Assembly: GCA_051294375.1 (NCBI GenBank)
Contig: CM119266.1
Coordinates: 19,913,657-19,977,656 of the forward strand
Source of the DNA: Paraspadella gotoi
Lineage: Eukaryota > Chaetognatha
Length of the DNA: 64,000 bases
Direction: 5' to 3'
How positions within the stretch are numbered: position 1 is the stretch's first letter; each line of letters opens with the position of its first letter. The translations under genes were made by a program, and so were the position numbers. Shown piece after piece: positions 37,301 through 49,801 of the stretch. A model generated the notes under the pieces. The model was not told the origin of the DNA. It saw nothing but the letters and a program-made list of their open reading frames with translations, and ran no database searches.

Positions 37301-40300
37301 GGCCCGTTTCTTCTTTGAGACCTTTAGATGAATCATTAACTTTAGTGGGGAAGATTCGGTATTGGATTCTTGTGGGATAATGGTATTTCTCGGTTACCAG
37401 AAATCAGTGGTTAAAAGCATCATCATCATCGGTCTCTTTATCATCATGCATCATACACCGGATTTCGACGAATTCACTACAAGATATTCCCAAGGAACGT
37501 TTTAGAAAATGATATCATCGTCTCGCGATCGTTTTTTCAACTGCACTTCTGTGTTCTCCGCCCGTTAATCTTATCTTCTCTCTTACTCTCCTTAATGCCC
37601 TTTTTGATTAACAACGAATACATCCTCTCCGATTGTTTTTTTTTCTAATTCTTGACCCTTCCCTTTCGTGACCCGCCAAAATCTGGTGGGGAGAGATGGG
37701 GGGAGATGGGAAGAGATGGGGGACGAGGGAAGAGATGGACGGGAGATGGGAAGAGATGGGGGAGAAGTATGGGGGAGAGTTTTTATGTTTAACAGCCTCG
37801 CTAAATCGGGGACTAGTCTTCTTCTCTTTGTAATTGGTTTTTCTTCCGCGTTCGGTGCTCGGTCATCGATGTGCTTAGGTATGGTGTAGTGTTTTCTTTT
37901 AAATGCCGAAATATTGTAGCTGTAATAAATTTGATCGTAAACAGTTTCTAGACATTCGTATTTCTTTGGCAGTAACACCAATTTGATAAATTTTTAAATT
38001 TTAAAATGAGTTTATATTACTTTTAGGTATATTAAGTATTTAGTTTCGGCGCTGCGTAAGAAAAATGGAGACACACTTCTTTTCTAAAAATAATCTCGTA
38101 TGGTATTCGATTCTGTACATGTCTAACATCAGATTGTGCAGGGCCAGTTAGGGATAAGACTAATAAGTAGGGAAGGTTGCATGTAGCAACGCACTAAGTA
38201 GACGCCCTACTAGCATAGATAAATGTGATAGTATGCTAGCCCCACTCATCAATTACTAAGGTAGATACAGCGTATACTTACGCACCAGTCTTTGGCTCAG
38301 CGAGGCTAGAGTTTATAAGATAGAACTGTATTGGACCGAACGAGTAATAACAACCTTTGTCCCTTTTTGTCATATAGCGACAGCATGTATCATTTTATAT
38401 AAGACAGTTTATACGCGCCTAAAAGTTATAGACGTCATTTGCTCGTAGTGCCATATTAATCTATTCATTATTTATCTGTTTGTATATCCACGTGTTATAT
38501 GATGTTTATATTCGCGCAATTAAGAAACATCAACTCACTGTTGGAAGAAAGCTTGACTGGCCACCTCGCTCATTAATCTGCATATGATCGACGAGTCGAG
38601 GTATATTATAGTGGTCATCCGATCAAGCAGAATCGTGTGGCCGTGTTTTAGGAAGGTAAGATATGCGCGGAAGACACCGCGGTAGAATAGAGTCATGTTA
38701 GTTCAACCGAGCACGAGTTGATCAAATGAATGACATGTGAATAGTAGTGCAGGTGCTTGCTGTTATTGAGGTTTCATTCCCGGTATACCACATGGAGTCC
38801 CCGTGCATTCTCGCTGTTGATTCATTTGCACCAATCATATTGTGCCACTCGGGCAGCATTCTTAGCCGACCTTATCTCTAGAGACGATTATGACGACGCA
38901 CAGACCGGGACGACCACGTCGTCGTGAATATATTGATTGTGTCTGATGTTGTTCAAACTCTATAGACTAAAGAACCACGGTACACAATTATTTGTTTAGG
39001 AGTAGAAGCTAAACATGTCAAGTACAGAAAAAATGTATATACTGTTGAGTCAGACATAATATATGCTTCTCGCAGTCTACTATTAGAGAGAGATAGCGAT
39101 ATCATATACCGTGTGTTTACAGATAATTATGATGAATTTTATTATATTTGGTGAACTTATATTAATTTATTAAAAATTTGCTTAAAATGTTTTAATACTA
39201 ATATGGAATATACAGTATAACTATAAAAATTAAGGATAGTGGTCGTATGATCAAATGAAATTGGTAACAGGCGAGTCAAATGTAATTCAATAGTACAATT
39301 ATCCCAGTAGTTGACTCTATTAATATAATATACAGCTCGACATAATGAATACATCATTGGATAATTATAATTATAAGAGATTACTTAACTTATATATATT
39401 GTTCTCAAATTGTTATCCCAATCTACTTTATAACAGAGCGCTTCTTTTTCGTGTGTATTATATATCATATATCTGACATATATCAATAAGAATTCTATGA
39501 AGGAAGTTTGTTTTTATGTAGAGCAACTTTGAAGTATTGTCCAGCTATGCCGAACGATAAATGCAGAAAGGCTTGAATGAGGACTTTGGGATCAATGAGC
39601 TTTTCGTATAGTTCTTTTATCTTTTGTTTCGTCGGGTATACGAAGCGAGGTGGATATTCAGCTTATAAAAATTATTTGTATAAGATTAGAATAGATTTAA
39701 TAAAATATATGTACAATTTTTTGTGAATTCGTATATGTAGCATCACAGTAATCACCGGTCGCCACTGTATATGGAATTGGATATTGACAACACCGTATGC
39801 AGACAAGAGCTAACAATACACATGGGGAAAAGGATTAGCCAAACAGCGTCCTTCTTCCCCTCCATCCTTCGATCTCTCTCGTATACAAGTGTCCTCTATC
39901 ATCTACCTCTCCCAGTCAGACTGCAGTAAAGTGATGACCACAGTCGTGCCGATCTAAGTAATATCTGTTCGAGTCGATCCTCGTCGTCTTCTCGACTCCC
40001 TCCGCTACCCTCCTCCCTCATCTCTTCTCCTCGGTACCAACCAGCACCGCTCGGACGTGAATCTTGATCGATGAATTATTATGCAGATTTTTCGCACACG
40101 AGATCTCATGAGCCGAGAGTCAAGCTGGGTACACTAGCGTTAATCTGTATGCCGCACAGAGTAAGCAAAGAAAGTTCGATAAATTCACTTGTGTCGCTAT
40201 AGTCGAGAGGTCATCGAGTTTTGTTCCCTATCTTCGTCGGTTAAGTGAATATAAAGCTTTAGATGTACGACTAAAGGTGTATCATTAGTTCGAGCGGCGC

Positions 40301-41730
40301 TATAATGATAAGCACCGAAAGGAAAACTAACGGTGTCGGGCGTGCACGCACATCGACAGAAAGAATTCACAGACTGGAAAACCCCGCCGATGAAGCCAAC
40401 ATGAATGCCTCTTTATAGGGGTTTTTGGGGTTGCGTATATTCAATGTTTCAGATTTTATTGAAAAATAAACAAATCAAATTACAAGCAACGTTCGACTCG
40501 TGTAAAGAAAAGAATTAAGTCAAAGATTTTTTTCCCATGATTTTTGACCACGTTTTGCCTTGAATTCTATTTTAATTTTTACGTAATTTGAGCGCTTCAT
40601 TATTTTCTCTCCTAGTTCATGAAACGCATTTTTTTTTAAAATGCGTCTGAAAAAAAGAAGGAAAAATGGATGAACATTGAGCATAAAAAAAAGCGATAGA
40701 TATCCGACTCCAACCTGATTACGCAACCGTCAGACTCTGACTTCTCTTCTACATTCTCCAATCGTCATCCCACATTTTAGTTTAAAATTTCCAATATTTC
40801 CGTCAAGTTAATATTCAGGTTAAATTTTAATTTAAGAATTAAAGAACAAAAAGTGGCGCTCTCGAAAAAAAAAAGAGCGAGTATGGTGGAGTGAAATCCA
40901 GCAACCGTTTATCAGCAGCTATTGTGCAGGAGACACACCATTCGCCTCCGGTCCAGGGTTTTAGCCCGCCTAGCTGTTAAGAAGAGACGGAGCGCTGAAC
41001 CCCCCTGTAACATCCTGATCTGAAGCTCTGGGACTGCTTTTATGGTCGGTGTTATCAATTACTCATAACAAATATTCTGGTCCTATAAGCGAATTATTTT
41101 GTCTCGTAATTTTAATAACCAGCCCAGCGAAAAAATGGCAATATCATTTTATCATTAAATCATGATTAAGCAATAGTTTCTTTAATGATTTGTTTAATGA
41201 TTTGTTTTCAAACCTCTGGGCCCGGCGGATCTGCATTTGGGAAAAACCATAGACTACGAGATAGGTTCGGCCGAATACCGAATCCTCATTTCGACTCAAA
41301 AGGACTCACGGAACCCAAATCTCTTGTTTTTCAGTTTCGCCGCTTATTTGTTCAAAGGATAAAACATAACATCAGTTTTATATCTGAATTTAAAAAAAAT
41401 AATGATAGAAGAAAAAAAGAAACGAAGAAATAAAAAAGAAAGTTTAAAAGGAAGAATTGTTGGCCGGTTACTCAGATCAGTAATGCTACGCCGCATTCCT
41501 ATTTTTGTTTGACAAAAAATTCTAGGGAGAAATTCGTCGAATGATGAAATTCCCTCTGGTGGTAAAAAAAATTAAGGCATGACAGACGAAAAGAAGGGAG
41601 AGAGAATGGGTTGAAGGAAACGGTTCCGATCAGTGGGGTAGGCAGAAAATGGTTGAGGGCTTTCCAAAGAAAAAACAATATGACAATAATTAAAGAATAT
41701 AAACTTTATAAAGAGAGAGAGAGAAGAGAA

Positions 41731-41813
<83 letters not shown>

Positions 41814-44800
41814 TTAAATGGGGGAAAAGAGAGAAAGAGATAAAATAGACGAGTGTACTGTACATTGTACAATATGGTTGAAAACTCTTACCTCCAACGT
41901 AAACAAATTGGCGGGGCTCTGGAAATTCGAAGAGACTTGAAAAAGAAAAAAATGTTAGGGGTGTTGACTGTTGAGGCGATGAGGTTAATATAAAGAGGTA
42001 CGTGGTGAAGCAAATAGAAAATCTAACATAAGATTAAGATATCTGTTATCACGTTGGCCCGCAGACAATAAAAATTTAAAGTGTTTCTCTCTCTTTTTTT
42101 TCTTTCTCTCTAATTGTCTCATTTTCAACTATCGGTGGGGCTTAGATTTAAAAACAAAAATCAACAAAAGCAGAATCGTAAAAATTATAAAATAAAAGTA
42201 CTCCAAAAAGTTATAGAGGCGAAATAATTTTCTTGAAAAAATTATAGAATTTTAAAAGTATAGCTATACAAAAATAAATGAAAAAGTAAAATTACGTGTT
42301 TTCTCTACTCGATTTTTGTTCTCAAGTCGCCGAAAACGGTTCTCGTAGGTCTTTTCCTCTGGAGGAGAAGAAACAAAAAAAAATCTCGAGACCAAAAAAC
42401 AAAAAGGCAGAAACCACAGAATAATCTTTTCCGACGAATGCAACGTTTTTTCGTTTAGATTTCAAATCTGGTTTGACATTTTTCGTTTATTTCTCGCGAT
42501 GCGAAGTCAAAACGCACCTGCGCTTCGAATGAAAAGCTTGTATGTAAATACAGGGTTCGGACTTAAAACTTACCCCCCTTAGGAAAATTATTAATTCCTC
42601 GATAATTTGTACTTATGATAATATATCGGAAAAATTTGGTTTTATATATTACTTGATTGGTCATTTTATTTCACGTTTAGCTTATGTCAGCTACTCATTT
42701 TATGAGTATACCTTCCTTAGAGATGAGTAGACGATATGAAAGTCTTTACATTCTTGGTACCACGGTATATTCAATAATGGGTCGAGATTGATGTAATTAC
42801 GGTTACAAGTACTGTTGAGAGTTACATTTAATTCGCCCCATACGGCAAATCCAAAAATTTAGTTACTGTATTATAAGGGGCATAATTGCTTCCCATACTA
42901 ATGTTTTTCGACATAGCAAAAACGAAATACAATTCAACAGATAGAAAAATTTTATAAAAACAATTGTACTTTGGGGGAGGATCAATTAGGGGGTAAGATT
43001 CAAGTCGAACTCTGTAAACTAAATACACGAATGAATAAAAAATTTTTAACATGGATGTCAAATTTGACACTTGTTGTCAAGACGATAGGAATAAGAATTG
43101 CATCGTAAAACTGTTGTCAATAATTCAATAATAGTAATGAAAATACAAAAAAATATGATTTGTCAACGTTTATTCGCAATTGATAGAAGTAAATTGCCAG
43201 AGTATCTCAAATAACATTTGGTAATCAATTAGATAAGTAAGTTACCTTTAAAAAAAATCATTGTTCTCTTAATTATTCAAGAAAAATTTAAAAGGGATTG
43301 GATGGAAATGGTTCTGTCGTGTTTTCTTCCGTCTCCTTGCATAAGATGATGATGATGATCTGAGATGACGCTAGATAACTATTAAACTGGTAATGGTCAG
43401 TAAGGAATTAGAAAAAAAGGAAATGGTAAATTTGACCCCAAAAAAAAAAAAATTGCAGGTTTGTAGCAATGTACAATTTGTACATTTTTCAACTGCGCTT
43501 GCGCTCAGCGCGCGTGGTTGTCTTCAAACGAAGAGGATAAAACAAAAAATTGATTTGAGGTGAAAAAAGGTAAGTTACGTCAAACTCAAATGACTTAATC
43601 CTAAAAGTAAAGATGAGCATCCTATTACCTTATTCACAATAAGCGCATCAGTATTAGGGGCTCTGAGATCGATACTTCCAGTAGCATTCAGTCATGGATC
43701 AGTCGTCCAGGTAATTAAGCCGCCAGCGGTGCAAAAGGTTGCGGTCATTATCTTAAGGCTAAACTCTAAATAAGTATAGAATTAATGGAACAAGGAGCGA
43801 GTTTGCCCTCCACCGCAAGTGATCAAATGACTAATTTCCGATAAACCTCTCTTTTTGGCAAAACAACTTTTCTCGTATGCTGATATCAAGAATCCTCTGA
43901 GGTTGTTGAAAGTTCAAATGTTGAGATTGATTTGAAAAAATATGGAGAAAAAATTCATAAACGACAATTTGGTTCTTAAAAAATTATTTATGGTAATTGA
44001 ACGACTTTTGCATTAAAAAGAAATTGACCTAACAATATTTTTTGATATTATATTATAAGTAATAGGTGTATGTTTGCTAAATATAAAATCATAATTTAAT
44101 CTCTTTAAAGTGCGCTAAGCAAATTAGATCGAAAATCGATCAAAGAAAAAGATCTTATGATAATTTCTGAAGATATCGAATTCTCTTTTATTTTTTTTGA
44201 ATGAAAACATTTTTAAATTCTCAAATGGTGACGAATGCGGATGGATAAATTAGTAACTGATTAGTGAGAGATATATCATTAGGACTAAATCTAGTTGATT
44301 GAAATCGGCTGAAATTCGATGAGTTTTTACTATGTTTTTTATATCATACATATGACATATTATGAAAATCTTTTTTTTATTTGTTAACAAACTAGACAAA
44401 GTGCTGATACCATAACAAGTCAAATAATTTTTCTCTTCCACCCATGTGGGTGAAACAACCTCTCAAAGACTCACCCAAAATAGAGATTTGCTTATAACTG
44501 AGAAAGAATAATTTTTTGGAAACTGGTATCTTACCTTAGACTTTGTAGCATATTATGAAAGACTGAATAGGTATCATGCCCGTATGTTCAAGTGGCTTTT
44601 ATCCGGTTTTATTTTTTTTTGGATCACTGTGCACCGTCGCAAAGGGAAGTGCAAGAAGTCAACAAAAAATCCGAGGATAAAAATTGATTTCGAAAAAGAC
44701 AAGGCAGGTTTTCAATTCATTAATTTTTTTTTTTCTTATCAGTTTCATAGACCTTCTGGATTGGCCAAGGGCACATGCGTCCTAAACGTCCACGGCCTGG

Positions 44801-45013
44801 ATTCCTCACCCTTTCCCAACACCTCGTCGAGATCCCTAAAATCCTAACCCGTCGAGTAAACGAGCAAGTTATCGTCCCTCGTCTTCATTTTTCCGAAAGG
44901 TTTTTCATTAACGAAACGGTTTACAGTTTATAAAAAGTTCAATGAGACAATCGCAAGAGTAATTTTGAGGATTCAACTCTCGATTTTTCCGACTCTCCAG
45001 CAATCGGCCGCTT
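34341..45013. other. Intergenic part of block A' (noisy duplicate)
   Basis: Counterpart of 11660-20928. No gene is supported. The first 6 kb is so rich in insertions that its short ORFs carry no information. Confidence 0.6.
42551..43014. mobile_element. hAT-like MITE, copy in block A'
   Basis: Same element as at 18582-19050, at the same place in the duplicated block, with a few one-base deletions. Confidence 0.6.
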
Positions 45014-45226
45014 TCAATCGGTGCAAGCCTTCCATTCTCTTTTTATCTTTCCTCTGTTGTCGTCGTCCTCGTCGCAGTATCGTCAATTTTTATCTGCTTC
45101 ATTTTAACCGCGACTCCGGGTCGGACGAGCTCCAGGTGCTCCCCGGTAAGGTTTTTGGCGACGGCATTTTGACTCTGTGGTTGAGAATTGAGAGAATGTT
45201 ATGGTTTCTTTCGGACGTTCTCTCTC

Positions 45227-45273
<47 letters not shown>

Positions 45274-48200
45274 TAGCTGATAACCGTAAAACATAAGTCG
45301 TCGCTCATGAACTCCTGAACCGGTTGGAACTTGATAAAGATGTTCCTTTAAATGAAATTTTATTTAGTTTTTTTCAGAAAACTCATTTTTGGCAAGATTT
45401 GGAATTTAAACGTGAATTGTTTTTTTTTTTCGTCTCCGCTTGCTATATAAGGAAAATGAAAGATTTAAAATATTTTTTTTTAATTTATAGAGAAATATTT
45501 GGAAGTCGATGAAGGACGAAAAGCCTTCTAAATATTGCGTTTCGTCATAAATTAAATAATATTATTCTAAATCTTAATTTTTTTTACGGCAAGCGAGACC
45601 AAAAACAATTTAAATTCAAAATGAGAGAGAAGACTCGAAAAAGGTCGAAACATGTCCGTTTCAGAAATTAAACTCGTTGTTTGTAAACAACGAGTCATAA
45701 TGGTCTCCCAGATTCGCTAATCGTTCCCTAATCACTATATACTATAAAATAAAATATAATATCAGAATAAGATCAATTCAGTAACTCGACGAAAGGTCCA
45801 TCGGCCCTAGCCTTTGGCTAATTATTTTTTTTTTTTTTTGGGGGGGGGTGAGGGCACAAATTATTCACCTTTGGATGATTCCCGTATCACTGACGCCAGG
45901 CAAAGTTTTTAGGAGAGGTTCATAAACAATCGCCATCGAAGTTCTCATGCCTGAAAGGCGAGGATACCAATTCATTTTTTTTTTTAGTCTCCGTATTTTG
46001 ACCTACCTCGAAAAAAGAATCTCTAGGAAGTAGGATTGCGACGGCGTCTCTCTATTAAAAGAGCCGACCGAACGACCTCCGCTTCCTTAGAAATCCTTAA
46101 ATCCTCATCGAATTTATCGCCAATTAGTCCACATTTATCCACAATTATCCACATTATCAACATTTATGATCGTGACCTGGTGACAGGAAGAACTTCTTCG
46201 GAGGCACCAATCTCACTTGCGCGTAATTTCCGATCATCAGTTCGTCTTGACTCGGAAGAGTCCACGATAATTCGAGCTCCATTATCTGAGTTAGAAAATA
46301 AATATTTACCTTATTGCTTCTGAGTTAAATTTAAAAAAAAATGCGTATACAGATTCGAATATTTTTTACGCCTCCAGTGCCACTAGTTTCAATCTCGCCT
46401 GTAAATTGCAAAGTTCCACCGTAACGGATTCCTTCTTTTGTTCGTGAACGTTAATGATAACATGATGAGGATATACTTCAAACCGCTCACCGCCTAATCG
46501 ATTATTTTATTATAATGTATTAATTCATTTAGGCATTTATTCATCAATTTAATACCGGTGCGATAAAACAATTGCAGTCCTGGCTCGGTACAGTGACGAG
46601 AGAGGGCAGTCGCTCGGATATATAATACTCGTCTGAAAAAAAAATTTAGTATTTTTTTTTCAGGCTCATTTTCAACTCTTTGGTCGGTCGGTCTCTGTCG
46701 GGTTATCTGTCTAAAACTATCAATTAAAATTATATTAAAGACTTTTTATGTGCATACATATCATACTTGTGCAATCATATAATAATTATAAAATCAGTCA
46801 TACTTATATACAGAAACTTAATATAGCATAATGTATTAAATATTAAATCCTTTTAGGTGATACTTAGCAGGATAATTAACAATTAATTAAACCATGAGAT
46901 GCTTTTCGAGCATGTATTTTTTACTTATAATGGCACAACGTCACGAACAGCCAGTTCTTGTTTTGGTTAGTTTTTAATTCTCACTACTCACTACTACCAG
47001 CGATGCCGACTCGCTGGCTAGAATCCCTGAACGAGGGCCGGTTTTTGTAGGAGACTCTCTTCCCCTCTTCATTGAGTCCAGTGGACATAGACACAAAGGG
47101 TTTTCCGCCGCATGCGCCGAATCGACCGAGAGAGTCATTGCGCAGGTGCCCGCCGAGCGAAAGAGTGAACCCGTGGAGGTGCAATTGATGCGGGAACCTG
47201 TACAACTGGGTGATTGAAACATCCTCGACTCCTCCATCATAATGATGCGTTCGTAGCTCTTCGTGTAGTAGTTTTGCGCCTTAAAAAAAATGTTGGAAAT
47301 AATCCAATAATAGAAAATGAGAGAGAGAATCCTTTTTGACAATCGTCCTTGCCTCTTCGATTGCTTTAGCGACCAATTTTCTTGGCCGATCTTATCTATC
47401 CTTTCCATTCTTTGTTTCATGAGAGATTCTGGACGAAGATGCACCGGTTTCCAGTCAGAGAGAAAGTAGCAGCCAAACTCGGCGCCAGGTTCGCGAGCCG
47501 GCGCCACTCTTCCAGCGTCGATTGACGCATCCGTTGGATGTTGCGCTGCCATCTAAGAATAAAAAGGGAAACAGAAGATTAAAAATGGACGAAAGAGAAA
47601 AAAAGAGGGGAAAGAAATGAAGTCAACAAGGAACGGTTATTCCAAGGTGTTCGCCGCATTACTTTTCTTTTTACTTATCATGTCATTTATTCCTTATGGT
47701 TTATAAGATTTCTTTAAAACCAAAGGCGGCGCCAGTAGTCGCTGAGATTTGATTTTTAACAAATGAGCTACAAATATAAGCAAGTTATAAGCGTTTTTAA
47801 CGTAAGTGGGACAGACCGACGAACAGACATACCGACGGATCGACCGACCGACCGAAAAGTGACTTATAGAGTTGCTAAAAAAAATAGAGGACGCCGTCGC
47901 GACCTATCTTCGTTCTTGTCGATCTCCCAGGGTTCCCTGTACATTCTCCAGAGATTTTCCGAATCCTGGATGTGCAGCAAGTCGTCCAGTTGAAAGACTA
48001 TTCGTTCTAGGGTTTGATCCCAATACGACATCCGCATGTCCGCTGGCTTCGGACAACACATCCAGCAGAAATTCCAAGCCTCAGTTTCTGACGCTTGGTG
48101 TAGCAGGTGCAACGGGCTTTTGGTTGACCGAAGCTGACAGTGGCATTCGTAAATTTTAAAGCACCGCTTTTTCATTCTTTTAATTTTTTTTATATGGATA

Positions 48201-49610
48201 TTTTTTTCATATTCCCACCGGGGCGAAAATTTCCCAGGTGTCAAGTGGTCGGCGTGGAATGGCCGGAACTGAAAAAAAAATAAGGGTTTGAAGATGGCCT
48301 GAGTCTGTTGTATGGTTCTATAATAGTCATCATTTACATCGTTATTCATCCATATAATAAATATTTTCATTAGAGTAAAATTATGTAGAGATATGGCTCG
48401 TCGTTTCTATGGATTTACCTTTTGTTTACCATTTTTCATTGTTTTCAGAAGCATTTCAGATGGAATCAGAACCAGGAATGGAATCGGACCGCGACTCGGA
48501 TAAAATTTACCAAGGACCCGCTGATTGGATGAATCATCTTCGAATCAGCCAATGAGAAGACGGCTTCATGCCATCGGGAAACGAGCCCATGTCGATGACC
48601 GATTGTATGATATAAATACCTTTTCTTCGGAGACTTTACTCCTCTTTTTTTTTTTTACCAGATATATATATAGGCTCATGTAAATACAATGACTTTCGCG
48701 CCTCCAAAAACGACCTTTTACGAGGCGAGGATACTCCTGTCACCACCATGTCACCCCTTTATGATACACGTCATGACAAGACCATAGACCCCACCAAAGA
48801 CCTGCATGGAGACTTGTGGACAGACTGGTGATCCTTTCCTCGGACTCGTGGATGCGTTGTGGACGGACTTGTGGCCTCCTTTACCGGGCCACACTTGTGG
48901 CTGACAATCTCGGCGACCACGGGCCAAGGCGCTACATCATCCTCAGATACGGCGGTGCGGCGTTCGTGGCGCTCGTTCAGCGGCGCCAGACGCTGCCGCG
49001 CCCACTTCCGGCGATGTCTTCGAGGACGAGACGGAGGAACTTCCTAGGTAACAGCAGGACGGGAGAGAGCGAAGGACAGCACCGGCGAGCGAGGCAAGAT
49101 CACTGACAGTAAAATGTCGTTTTTGGACGGGCGAGAAAGTCACCTAGTCATCTAACATAGCTCTATATATATCTGGTGAAGAGAAAAAAAGATATAATAA
49201 ATAATAATAATAATATAATAAGAATAATAAATATCGCCATATTCATCAATCAATCAATATCGCCAATTCATCATCAATAGTTAACGTTATTGAAATTGAC
49301 CATTGTTCTCACATTGTTGACGAAAAGAAGGAACGTAAGATTTAGGTTTGATGTTTTCCTCTATGAAGCGAGCGCCGTCAATCGTACAGACGCCTTAAAT
49401 CTCGGCTCGTTAAACCTGGGGAGGCGAAACGGCGATAAGAGAAGTAGGTTCGTGATTTGATCGCGTAAGTCACTTTTGATTAGTTGCAGCCTGAAGCCGA
49501 ATTCTTTGTCGAGATCTTCATGTTGCTCCAGAGAAGGATCGCCATTTCTTTGTTCGACGACGATCTCTTATAAGTCTGGGATCGAGAATCACCACAGTGC
49601 ATGAGAACGA
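45014..49610 (-). pseudogene. SPAG17: SPAG17-like C-terminal exons E29-E38, copy in block A' (frame-broken)
   Basis: This stretch repeats the exons at 20929-26192. It carries scattered one-base deletions: the E29 acceptor is lost near 49598 (GCAGCT became GCAC), 16 bases are missing around the E30 donor near 48933, and one base is missing in the last exon near 45080. One place is better here than in block A: E36 (46177-46285) keeps a G that is missing at about 22178 and so stays in frame. It is likely the same gene in less accurate sequence, not a true decayed paralogue. Confidence 0.55.
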
Positions 49611-49770
49611 AATCGCAGAGTTCGATTTAAACTTTAAATAAAGTGAACGCGACTCATAGATCCTTTTCATGATCTGTCCTGAACTGAATATTATTATTAT
49701 TATATAATTATTATAATTATAATTATAATTATTATTATTTATTATTATTATTATTATTATTATTTTATTA

Positions 49771-49801
<31 letters not shown>

